Below, in pieces: positions 55,577-62,864 of a stretch of DNA of 64,000 nt. The position numbers and the translations under genes were made by a program. Numbering within the stretch: position 1 is the stretch's first letter; each line of letters starts with the position of its first letter. Under the pieces are notes generated by a model. The model ran no database searches, had not been told where the DNA came from, and saw only the letters and a list, made by a program, of their open reading frames with translations. Source of the DNA: Dolosigranulum pigrum ATCC 51524 (GTDB lineage Bacteria; Bacillota; Bacilli; Lactobacillales; Carnobacteriaceae_A); contig NZ_JH601103.1 in the NCBI RefSeq assembly GCF_000245815.1, forward strand, positions 1,459,527 to 1,523,526, given 5' to 3'.

Positions 55577-55641
55577 ATTCCCCCTACGTTTTTTTCGGTT
55601 ACAAGGAATCCGACCTACCAAGATCGTCCTATCGGGAATTC
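55577..55641 (-). ncRNA. SMK box (SAM-III) riboswitch of metK
   Basis: The minus strand shows the hallmark pieces in order: TTCCCGATAGGA, a lower-conserved hairpin arm (GATC..GGTC), GGAT, CCTTGTAACCGAAA and GGGGGAAT. The last element is the Shine-Dalgarno of metK. SAM binding would pair the SD with the upstream TTCCC. This agrees with the E. faecalis SMK element I know. Confidence 0.93.
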
Positions 55642-55655
55642 AATGTAACATCCTT

Positions 55656-55685
55656 ATTATACCGTGAATAACCCCGCTGAATCAA
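55656..55685 (-). promoter_or_regulatory. Promoter of metK
   Basis: Minus strand TTGATT (55680-55685), 18 nt, perfect TATAAT (55656-55661). The transcript would begin 5-10 nt before the riboswitch. Confidence 0.7.
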
Positions 55686-55708
55686 TCCCTAAAGCAACTG
55701 ACATATAA

Positions 55709-55738
55709 TTGAAATATATCCCATCACTCATATATGAT
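55709..55738 (+). promoter_or_regulatory. Promoter of the 55783 membrane-protein gene
   Basis: TTGAAA (55709-55714), 18 nt, TATGAT (55733-55738). Divergent from the metK promoter. Confidence 0.55.
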
Positions 55739-55782
55739 ATGATGGAATAAACACGAATAATTGACTTAAGAAGGTGACTCGA

Positions 55783-56499
55783 TTGAATAAACAACTCGCA
55801 TTAAAATTAACTAAAGGAATTGGCCTCTTTTTGCTGACCTTATTATTCTATATTTTACCAGGCATCATATACAGCCATTCTTTTTCACCTATCGCTTGGC
55901 AACCTGCTAGCATACTATTCTTATTTATCATGACAAATGCCTTATTAGAAAACCGCCTGCGACATCTTACCGCCAAAAAAATCCCCCTGTCGCTCATTCT
56001 TTTACTTCTTATCGTAATTGCTGAGTTAGTATATTTCGCTCGCCACTTCTCACTGCCTATTGTATTTAACCTTATTTTATTTATGCTGCTCAGTATGAGT
56101 CAACGGTTATTTGCTAACTTACAACTAAAATTTATTGGCATTACACTACTTATCTGGTTTAAAATTGTTGTGATGAATATTATTGTGTTTTATCTATCCA
56201 CAAACTTCATCTCAACCAACTTAATCTGGCTCATGATCCCATATCTCTTGCCTCATCTTGTTGCCCACTTAATTCATTGGAAAGATGACTACTTAACCCC
56301 TTTATTTTTATCCATTATTGCTTCTTATATTTTATCAATCAGTCTAAGCTGGTCCTTTGCAGGGTGGACAAGTTTAATCCAGCTCCTCAGCTTGCCAACT
56401 GCTCTCTGGCTCTTGAATAAGCAAACAGTCCAATCTGCTCGTATATATACCGTCTTCTTTTCAATGATTCAGTTAGTCTTGATGATTCAGTTTTATTAA
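55783..56499 (+). CDS. Hypothetical multi-pass membrane protein
   Basis: 238 aa from TTG 55783, 6-7 nt after AAGAAGGTGA; the GTG at 55774 is inside that RBS. About seven to eight hydrophobic segments with few charged residues, short polar loops, a large share of Leu/Ile and one Trp-rich loop (L-S-W-S-F-A-G-W). I do not recognise a family. It is separated from the next gene by ~75 nt containing a second -10 box, so the two may be transcribed separately. Confidence 0.7.
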   Translation: MNKQLALKLTKGIGLFLLTLLFYILPGIIYSHSFSPIAWQPASILFLFIMTNALLENRLRHLTAKKIPLSLILLLLIVIAELVYFARHFSLPIVFNLILFMLLSMSQRLFANLQLKFIGITLLIWFKIVVMNIIVFYLSTNFISTNLIWLMIPYLLPHLVAHLIHWKDDYLTPLFLSIIASYILSISLSWSFAGWTSLIQLLSLPTALWLLNKQTVQSARIYTVFFSMIQLVLMIQFY

Positions 56500-56576
56500 T
56501 AGTTACAACTTTCGACCGATGCACTGAAAGCAGATTCAAGGTATAATAAGGTTAGAATAGAAAAGGAAGAATTATC

Positions 56577-57083
56577 ATGCAATTAACTGCACTATGTCAC
56601 AAGTATGATATCAACCCATCGTTTATCGCTGAATGGACGGATTATGATCCTGCTGACCTTAACCAGCTCCCACCAGCTGAGATTCCCAATCAGGTCTTGG
56701 CACTGCTTGCTAGTGAAACACATGCGCCAAAATCTCAGCTTTTCTTGGACTTGCTTGAACTAGAACAGACTGATCATGCCACTATCAGTGTCCAAAATGA
56801 TGATGAATTACTAGCTTCCTTCAAGCAAAAAGCCAACTATATTCACTTAACTGTCGACTATGCTCGCCAAAAAGAAGACTTCTTAAAACACTTCACTACA
56901 GAAGGCGAACGAACCTACCTCGAATATACGTTCAGAGCAAGTGCTGGATTGTGGATGAGCTTCTTTAATTTATTTAAGGGCAAGTCAGCTGAAGAGAAGA
57001 TTGAACAATACGCAGACTCTTATCACATCAAAGTTATTGATGAAAATGGCGTAATTATTTATCGGTGGGAAGAAACTATCTAA
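56577..57083 (+). CDS. Hypothetical soluble protein
   Basis: 168 aa with RBS AAAGGAAGA before ATG and a TATAAT at 56542-56547 (weak -35). No signal peptide or membrane helix. The N-terminal third is helical and acidic; the C-terminal half (L-E-Y-T-F-R-A-S-A-G-L-W-M and a final V-I-D-E-N-G-V-I-I-Y-R-W) looks like a mixed alpha/beta domain. I do not recognise it. The gene is followed by a bidirectional terminator. Confidence 0.72.
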   Translation: MQLTALCHKYDINPSFIAEWTDYDPADLNQLPPAEIPNQVLALLASETHAPKSQLFLDLLELEQTDHATISVQNDDELLASFKQKANYIHLTVDYARQKEDFLKHFTTEGERTYLEYTFRASAGLWMSFFNLFKGKSAEEKIEQYADSYHIKVIDENGVIIYRWEETI

Positions 57084-57096
57084 AACTAAACAAATA

Positions 57097-57122
57097 AAAA
57101 GTGCTGGATCACCAGCACTTTT
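57097..57122. terminator. Bidirectional terminator between the 56577 gene and folT
   Basis: Perfect stem AAAAAGTGCTGG / CCAGCACTTTTT with loop ATCA. Confidence 0.92.
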
Positions 57123-57130
57123 TATTTGCA

Positions 57131-57685
57131 TTAGAACTGATATTGGTTAATGACACGCTTAATTGACCCTGTATTTAAGACGAAATATAAAACGACTGAG
57201 TTCAGTGGGAAGCTAATCACATTCTTAATTAGACGTGGAATAATAAGTGCTCGCCACGCTTCTTTATACATAATCTTTAACCAAATCGTATTCAGTCCAA
57301 TATTGATAAAGACGGTCACAATCAGCGTTGCCAGAATCACTCGTTTCCATGTTGGTTCCTTACGCCAAAAGAAACGTGCATAAATAAATCCAGCCAATAT
57401 TGCACTTAATAAGAACCCTGGAAAAAAAGGAAAGCCAGGATTAACAATAAAAACATCAATCAAATCATATGCTATTGCAAATATTATCATATAAAAAGGA
57501 CCTAATATCGATGCCACAATGCCAGTTCCGATAAAGCCAAAACCCATTTGAATGATATTGCCAATCTTCACTGCGGGAATAAAAGACATCGCAATCCGCA
57601 TCGCCATCAGCATGGCCATTATTGACAAGTGCCTGGCCGAAAACCGATCTAATTGCCCAAATCTATTTGCTCCATTATTTAACAC
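57131..57685 (-). CDS. folT: Folate-family ECF transporter S component
   Basis: 184 aa from GTG 57685, which sits behind GAAGGAAGTGA. The frame extends to 57760 but that part overlaps the promoter (TATAAT at about 57761-57766) and is not conserved-looking. Five to six membrane helices; the late LNTIWL..R..KN motif is typical of FolT. It would deliver folates with the shared EcfAA'T module. I find no tetrahydrofolate riboswitch in its ~70-nt leader. Confidence 0.75.
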   Translation of the reverse strand: MLNNGANRFGQLDRFSARHLSIMAMLMAMRIAMSFIPAVKIGNIIQMGFGFIGTGIVASILGPFYMIIFAIAYDLIDVFIVNPGFPFFPGFLLSAILAGFIYARFFWRKEPTWKRVILATLIVTVFINIGLNTIWLKIMYKEAWRALIIPRLIKNVISFPLNSVVLYFVLNTGSIKRVINQYQF

Positions 57686-57807
57686 AGTCTCACTTCCTTC
57701 AATATTTTTTATTGTTACTAACGGTAAAACTCCCACCCGACCGCAATCCTTCTCAATCATTATACTATAGACATCTTCTTAACAAAAGGATTGCTCCAGT
57801 TAATCAC

Positions 57808-57836
57808 AAAAAGCGTTGGAGGTCCAACGCTTTTTT
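57808..57836 (-). terminator. Terminator of the NagE-like gene
   Basis: Minus strand AAAGCGTTGGA / TCCAACGCTTT hairpin with minimal loop and T-rich tail; also T6 on the plus strand. Confidence 0.88.
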
Positions 57837-57849
57837 GTTCGTACTATTT

Positions 57850-59313
57850 TTAAATTAATTTTTCCATTTCTCTCGCAACGAATTCAACATCTGTTCCTAC
57901 AATAACGTGAACGTTTGGTCCACCTTGTTTACGAACAGCAGGTACATTTGCTTGAAGGATACGATTTTCATCAACTTTGTCCGTATCTTTCAATTCCATA
58001 CGCAAACGAGATGTACAGTAGTTTAATGTATCGACGTTTTCAGCTCCACCAAGACCGTCTAAGATGATTTTTGCCATTTCTGGATATTTATCATCATCTG
58101 TTGAATCTTTATTAATGGCACTTTGAATATCTCCAGCATCCATATCTACCTCAACTCCACGTCCAGGTGTCTTTAAATTGAAAGTTTTAATAGCACCAAC
58201 GAATAACACGTAGTATAATACACCAAAGACTATTCCTTGAACCAGTAACATATAAGGTTTATTAGCTAACTCTAGTGTGTACGATAGAACGTAATCAATT
58301 AATCCTGCACTAAATGTAAATCCAGCCGTCCAGCTAAATGTTGCTGCAATAAATAATGAAAGTCCCGTAAGTAACGCATGAATAACATAAAGTGCTGGTG
58401 CAATAAACATGAAGGCAAATTCAAGTGGTTCAGTTACCCCAGTAACAAATGAAGCTACCCCGGCAGCTAACATTAATGAACCAACTTTAGCTTTTTTGTT
58501 TTTATCAGCCATGGTGTAGATTGCAAGCGCTGCTGCTGGTAATCCAACCATCATAATTGGAAAGAATCCAGCTTGGTACATACCAGTGACACCCAATTCA
58601 CCTGTTCCACTCCAGAACTTGTTAATGTCATCAATTCCTGCTAAATCAAACCAGAAAACTGAGTTTAATGCATGATGTAATCCGGTAGGTATAAGTAAGC
58701 GGTTAAAAAACCCGTATAATCCAGCCCCGAGTGCTCCGAGACCAACCATCCATTCACCAAAACTGGTTAAGATATCATATAGTGGTGGCCAGACATATAA
58801 CCACACAACAGACAGTAGTGATGCTGCAAATGAAGTTAAAATAGGTGGCAAGCGTCGTCCACTAAAAAACGATAATGCTTCCGGTAGTTTTTTATTATTA
58901 AATCTATTATAAATAGTTGCTGCTAAAATACCAACTATAATTCCTAAAAATTGTGTCCCTACATTATTAAAAGCTACATTAACAGAATCAACCTCAATTT
59001 GTAGCAAATTAGCAACTCCATCAGGCTTCAAAATAGTTGTTGGAACTAACCAACCAACTAAACCAGCCAATCCAGCCGCTCCACTTTTATCAATAGACAA
59101 GCCAATAGCAACACCAACAGCAAACAGCAGTCCCATACTTCCCAGAATGGCATCACCAGACGAGACTAAAAATCCAGAAATCGATGCAATTGATGCAGAG
59201 TTTTCCCATATGTTTTCTAAAATACGTCCTAATCCAATCAGCAAAGCTGCTGCTGGCAATACGGCGATTGGAAGCATCAACGAACGTCCCAATCTTTGTA
59301 AATATTTCATCAT
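57850..59313 (-). CDS. PTS IICB permease, N-acetylglucosamine/glucose family (NagE-like)
   Basis: 487 aa from ATG 59313 (59310 also possible) behind AAAGGAGG. The IIC domain (about 1-380) has the LPTGLHH-like region (LLIPTGLHHALNSVFWF) and GVTEPLEFAFMF. The IIB domain (about 400-487) has the phosphocysteine in NYCTSRLRM. There is no IIA, so it must use a separate IIA. Substrate is inferred as GlcNAc from NagE resemblance; glucose or maltose are alternatives. The gene has a structured leader. Confidence 0.88.
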   Translation of the reverse strand: MMKYLQRLGRSLMLPIAVLPAAALLIGLGRILENIWENSASIASISGFLVSSGDAILGSMGLLFAVGVAIGLSIDKSGAAGLAGLVGWLVPTTILKPDGVANLLQIEVDSVNVAFNNVGTQFLGIIVGILAATIYNRFNNKKLPEALSFFSGRRLPPILTSFAASLLSVVWLYVWPPLYDILTSFGEWMVGLGALGAGLYGFFNRLLIPTGLHHALNSVFWFDLAGIDDINKFWSGTGELGVTGMYQAGFFPIMMVGLPAAALAIYTMADKNKKAKVGSLMLAAGVASFVTGVTEPLEFAFMFIAPALYVIHALLTGLSLFIAATFSWTAGFTFSAGLIDYVLSYTLELANKPYMLLVQGIVFGVLYYVLFVGAIKTFNLKTPGRGVEVDMDAGDIQSAINKDSTDDDKYPEMAKIILDGLGGAENVDTLNYCTSRLRMELKDTDKVDENRILQANVPAVRKQGGPNVHVIVGTDVEFVAREMEKLI

Positions 59314-59354
59314 ATTCTGATATCCTCCTTTTAATATTATATCCAATTAACAAC

Positions 59355-59400
59355 TCCAGTGGCTAACGCTCCTCTCCTATTCTGGCAACCCAGAACCCAC
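59355..59400 (-). promoter_or_regulatory. Structured leader element upstream of the NagE-like gene
   Basis: Minus strand GTGG..CCAC closing stem around a perfect TTCTGG-GTTG-CCAGAA hairpin and a purine-rich single-stranded stretch (AGGAGAGGAGCG), then ~40 nt to the RBS. Not recognised as a known riboswitch or antiterminator target. Confidence 0.45.
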
Positions 59401-59424
59401 TTACATAAAATATTCATTATGCCC

Positions 59425-59453
59425 ATTGTAATCGTTTGACGAAGAAATATCAA
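59425..59453 (-). promoter_or_regulatory. Promoter of the NagE-like gene, with cre-like overlap
   Basis: Minus strand TTGATA (59448-59453), 17 nt, TACAAT (59425-59430). The sequence TCAAACGATTACAA across the -10 keeps the right half of the CcpA cre consensus but not the left. Confidence 0.6.
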
Positions 59454-59534
59454 GTGTTTTGTTCGATATTATTTCATATTTGAAAAAATATGTTTGAATA
59501 TCTTTCTATTCTAATCTAGTTAAACATTTCAATA

Positions 59535-59563
59535 CAAAAAAGCGCTGAATTCAGCGCTTTTTT
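59535..59563 (-). terminator. Terminator of the mannose-family PTS operon
   Basis: AAAAAAGCGCTGAATTCAGCGCTTTTTT, a perfect 28-nt dyad, directly after the IID stop. Confidence 0.92.
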
Positions 59564-59581
59564 ATTCTAAATTTATACTAA

Positions 59582-60595
59582 TTATCCCCAAATTGGTGGG
59601 AATAGGCCAAACCCAGATCCAATTAAACCAATAACCAGAATTAATAAGATACACTTAAGTGGTGTCCAACCCTTGAAGGCCATGAGATAATACAAGAGGA
59701 GTGTTATTGCCAAAGGAATCATTGCTGGCAAAATACCATCTAATATTTCTTGGATATTAATAGTTACTTCTTGTTCAACATAATCGAAGTAAGTTACACG
59801 ATATTCTCCACTTGGTAGCTCTTCAACAGTTGCATCTTCCTGACCAGTTGCTGGCTCCCCATTTTCATATATGATATTTTCATACATTTCTAAGTCACTT
59901 TCTGAAACCATTTCAACTATTTCAACAGGTTCTTGTGTATGTCCATTATGAATTTCGAAGTTACTTACGTTGGTTGAACCGTAAATAACAGTGAGTGCCC
60001 CGACAATAAAAACCCCTAATATTGATGCAGCTCGTGTAAACTCTTTTGCATTTTCTGTTAACATATCAATTGCCGATGTTCCCAAGTTATAAGACCAATG
60101 CATCAACCAAAATCTTATTCCAAATTGGAAAATATTAAAAATTAACAGGAAGAGTATTGGAGCAAATATATTACCTTCTAAAGCCATTTGAGAAGTTATC
60201 CCAGCAGTAATTGGAACTAGCGTAAACCAGAATAGGGCATCTCCAATACCACCTAATGGTCCCATCGCTGCTACTCGTACAGCACGAATTGTTGGAATAT
60301 CCACTTTATTTTGTTCAAGTGATAAAATAATCCCCATTACAAATGTAACTAAGAATGGGTGCGTATTAAAGAATTCCATATTATGCGACATTGATGCCGC
60401 TAAGTCATCATCATTTTTGTGGATCTTCTTCAACCCAGGAATAATACCGTATAACCATCCAGCAGCTTGCATACGCTCATAGTTAAATGAACCTTGTAAG
60501 TTTAATGAACGCCATACCATTTTATTAAGTGTTTTCTTATCTAAAGTATCAGCTGGTTGTTGATCTTTATAATTATTCGGAATATTAAATACCAT
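59582..60595 (-). CDS. PTS mannose-family IID subunit with enlarged C-terminal loop
   Basis: 337 aa from ATG 60595 (8 nt after AGAGGA; the ATG at 60604 overlaps that RBS). Hallmarks WRSLNLQGSFNYERMQAAGW and GPLGGIGDALFW. Usual IID length is about 270-305 aa. Here residues about 217-280 form a polar, Glu-rich insertion (VEIVEMVSESDLEMYENII and beyond) before the last two helices. It builds the sugar channel with IIC, which overlaps it by 11 nt. Confidence 0.9.
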   Translation of the reverse strand: MVFNIPNNYKDQQPADTLDKKTLNKMVWRSLNLQGSFNYERMQAAGWLYGIIPGLKKIHKNDDDLAASMSHNMEFFNTHPFLVTFVMGIILSLEQNKVDIPTIRAVRVAAMGPLGGIGDALFWFTLVPITAGITSQMALEGNIFAPILFLLIFNIFQFGIRFWLMHWSYNLGTSAIDMLTENAKEFTRAASILGVFIVGALTVIYGSTNVSNFEIHNGHTQEPVEIVEMVSESDLEMYENIIYENGEPATGQEDATVEELPSGEYRVTYFDYVEQEVTINIQEILDGILPAMIPLAITLLLYYLMAFKGWTPLKCILLILVIGLIGSGFGLFPPIWG

Positions 60596-61403
60596 CTTGC
60601 TCATCCTCTCCGTCGCCTAGATCACTAACTGATGTTGCACTAGTTCTAATTTTAGTCTGTAATTGGTAATCCCAGAATGCTAAAGCAAATCCGATAAATG
60701 ATAGAATTAATAGTGCTGAACTTCCTAGATCACCGACCGTATTAACGATAATTGCTAAGGCAAATCCCATAAAGTAGAATCCCCATAGTGGACGAGAAAT
60801 CATTACCTTAAGTAGGATGGCAAAACCGACAAATCGCATCATTCCACCGGATGCTTCCAGACCAGTCATTATCCACGCAGGAATAAGATCAAGTAATTGT
60901 TGACCAAATGATGCTCCTCCAACAAAGAATACAGTTACAATCAGACCAAAAATTAAGCCTAAAATACCCATTGCTGTATAGTTCAAACGATCAATACCTT
61001 TTGTATTTGCCTCTTGTGCATAACTATCTGCTTTAGTCATCATTGGAGACATTCCTGTAAATAGTAACGTAATTCCATATTGTCCTAATAAAGCAAATGG
61101 AATAGCCGCTCCTACTGCCTCATTAGGCCCCAGTCCAAGAGAAATAGCAAGCACAGTAGCCATAATACCACCCATAACAGCATTTGGTGGTTGAGCCCCT
61201 CCAACTGGCATATTTCCGATTGTAATTAATTGATAAGTTCCTCCAACAATAAGCCCCGTCTGTACATCTCCCAAAATCCATCCAATAACAGGACCTGTCA
61301 CAATAGGTTGGTAAAGTGATTCTAAAAAGTTGAATTGATCAATTGCAGCAATAAATGTCACTATGAACACTAATAATATTTGAATAAAACTAATATCAGC
61401 CAT
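60585..61403 (-). CDS. PTS mannose/N-acetylgalactosamine-family IIC subunit
   Basis: 272 aa, about seven membrane helices. Motifs include FNFLESLYQPIVTGPVIGWILGD and GGAQPPNAVMGG, characteristic of the AgaW/ManY group. It is a sugar-binding membrane component. Substrate cannot be read from sequence. Confidence 0.9.
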   Translation of the reverse strand: MADISFIQILLVFIVTFIAAIDQFNFLESLYQPIVTGPVIGWILGDVQTGLIVGGTYQLITIGNMPVGGAQPPNAVMGGIMATVLAISLGLGPNEAVGAAIPFALLGQYGITLLFTGMSPMMTKADSYAQEANTKGIDRLNYTAMGILGLIFGLIVTVFFVGGASFGQQLLDLIPAWIMTGLEASGGMMRFVGFAILLKVMISRPLWGFYFMGFALAIIVNTVGDLGSSALLILSFIGFALAFWDYQLQTKIRTSATSVSDLGDGEDEQDGI

Positions 61404-61425
61404 TTTATTTTCTCCCTTCTAAGGA

Positions 61426-61905
61426 TTATGAGTTAAATAATTTATCTAATGATTCTTTTTTCTCTGACGGCACTCGCTGAATTTCTAATAGCACATCATG
61501 TTCTTGTATTTTTCTAAATGTTTCGACATCATTATCATCAACTGCAACTGAACCAACTGCTTGACGTTTTCCATCCGACATATGCATATTACCAATATTT
61601 ACTTTATCAATAGGCACTCCTCCTTCTATCAAAGTTAGAACATCTTGGGGGGTTTCACAAATAATAAATATTTTTTGACGATCAGCTGCTTTATGAATAA
61701 TGTCAATTGTTTTTTGCAATGAAAAATAACGTGTTTCAGCTGATGTAGGTGCAGCCATGTCCATTAAACGTTGACGGGTTTTATTTTGAGCAACCTCATC
61801 ATTAGCTACTAATAGTAAGTTAGCATTAATTGAACTTGTCCATTGAGTAGCAACTTGACCGTGAATTAAACGATTATCAATTCTAGTTAATACAATATTT
61901 GGCAT
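61426..61905 (-). CDS. PTS mannose/N-acetylgalactosamine-family IIB subunit
   Basis: 159 aa cytosolic IIB with the phosphorylated His in RIDNRLIHGQV (His15) and VNIGNMHMSDGKRQ, which resembles AgaB/AgaV. It passes phosphate from IIA to the incoming sugar. RBS GGAGGAAG. Confidence 0.92.
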   Translation of the reverse strand: MPNIVLTRIDNRLIHGQVATQWTSSINANLLLVANDEVAQNKTRQRLMDMAAPTSAETRYFSLQKTIDIIHKAADRQKIFIICETPQDVLTLIEGGVPIDKVNIGNMHMSDGKRQAVGSVAVDDNDVETFRKIQEHDVLLEIQRVPSEKKESLDKLFNS

Positions 61906-61922
61906 AATACTTCCTCCGATTT

Positions 61923-62204
61923 CTATTTAACAATTTTAGATATGGCATATCGTGATACTGTTATAACTGCTCCAGATTTTATCTTAATATCACAATATTC
62001 TGTATCCACTTTATCAATTACTCCAACTAACCCATTTGAAAATTCTACTTTCTGCCCTGTAGCCAAGTTTTGGTGTAACTGTTGGAAATGTTCCTTTTGG
62101 TTCTTGTATTGCTTTCGTGTAAAAAGGTAATAGATAAATAAACTTACAATAACAAAAACAATTACAACTATTGATGTTATAAATATTTGTGACAATATAT
62201 TCAC
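61923..62204 (-). CDS. YajC-like small membrane protein in the PTS operon
   Basis: 93 aa. N-terminal membrane helix (about 5-28) followed by FTRKQYKNQKEHFQQLHQNL and a short beta domain (GQKVEFSNGLVGVIDKV), the YajC layout. It starts at GTG 62204 within TAGTG of the IIA stop. It is a second YajC beside the secretory one at 27385. YajC-like proteins are known in streptococcal glycosaminoglycan PTS operons; their role there is unclear to me. Confidence 0.85.
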   Translation of the reverse strand: MNILSQIFITSIVVIVFVIVSLFIYYLFTRKQYKNQKEHFQQLHQNLATGQKVEFSNGLVGVIDKVDTEYCDIKIKSGAVITVSRYAISKIVK

Positions 62205-62641
62205 TAAATTCCATCCTCTTCTATTACAGTTTCATCATCTTTAGAGTCAATTACTCCTCTTTCTACACCTGTTTTTCCTGTAATGACTAACTCTTTTGCT
62301 AATTTTTCTGCTGAATCATAAAATTCAGATTTCATCGTCCCTTCAATAAGCATAGGTAAATTTGCTCCCGCTAAAACTTCAACATGACTTAAAGATTGAC
62401 TCTCCATAAGACTAACATTAAATGGTGTTCCACCCTTTAAATCAGTTAACACAACTACCCCATCATAAGTCTCTTGAAAATATTTTATGGATTGATTGAT
62501 CGTTTTTGTATAGACTTCCAAGTTCATATTTTCCTCAAATACAACATTTTTTACATTGTCTTTCTTTCCTGCAATCATTTCAAGTGAATGAAGTAATCCT
62601 TCAGAAAATTTTCCATGACCAGTTACTAAAATTCCTAACAT
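62204..62641 (-). CDS. PTS mannose/fructose-family IIA subunit
   Basis: 145 aa beginning MLGILVTGHGKFSEGLLHSLEMI, with phospho-His9 in TGHG, and TDLKGGTPFN. It accepts phosphate from HPr. First gene of the five-gene operon, RBS GAAGGAGGG. Confidence 0.92.
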   Translation of the reverse strand: MLGILVTGHGKFSEGLLHSLEMIAGKKDNVKNVVFEENMNLEVYTKTINQSIKYFQETYDGVVVLTDLKGGTPFNVSLMESQSLSHVEVLAGANLPMLIEGTMKSEFYDSAEKLAKELVITGKTGVERGVIDSKDDETVIEEDGI

Positions 62642-62694
62642 ATTATCCCTCCTTCATAATACTAATAGTATTTTAAGATGTTATAACCACTTTA

Positions 62695-62723
62695 ATTATA
62701 AAACGTTTTCTAAATGATGTCAA
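62695..62723 (-). promoter_or_regulatory. Promoter of the mannose-family PTS operon with cre-like site
   Basis: Minus strand perfect TTGACA (62718-62723), 17 nt, perfect TATAAT (62695-62700). A cre-like AGAAAACGTTTTAT (62698-62711) overlaps the spacer and -10. Confidence 0.8.
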
Positions 62724-62755
62724 GATTAATCATTTATTTTCCGATAAAAAAAATA

Positions 62756-62786
62756 CTCTCTCGGTAACTGCTACCAAGAGAGTGTT
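62756..62786 (-). terminator. Terminator of the surface-protein gene
   Basis: Minus strand stem ACTCTCT-GGTA / TACC-AGAGAGT with a 5-nt loop region and eight T. It lies about 80 nt after the stop codon, just upstream of the PTS operon promoter. Confidence 0.9.
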
Positions 62787-62806
62787 CTTTATCAGTTTAT
62801 ATGTAC

Positions 62807-62844
62807 CGGCACGCCAAAGCGTGCCGCCAGATGTTGTCATCTGG
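62807..62844. repeat. Two extra perfect hairpins in the surface-protein 3' UTR
   Basis: CCAGATG-TTGT-CATCTGG (62827-62844) and GGCACGC-CAAA-GCGTGCC (62808-62825) lie back to back between the stop codon and the terminator. Confidence 0.7.
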
Positions 62845-62864
62845 GTTCAAAGAGATGAACTAAT

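Noticed and set aside
57686..57760. Longer FolT-like start at 57760
   Set aside because: It would begin at or before the predicted transcription start; GTG 57685 has the RBS.
59340..59410. glmS ribozyme or LicT/GlcT antiterminator target before the NagE-like gene
   Set aside because: Conserved glmS core and RAT sequences are not present; only generic pairing is seen.
62807..62844. Inverted repeats as ends of an insertion sequence
   Set aside because: The two hairpins are local stem-loops of different sequence, with no transposase or target duplication.
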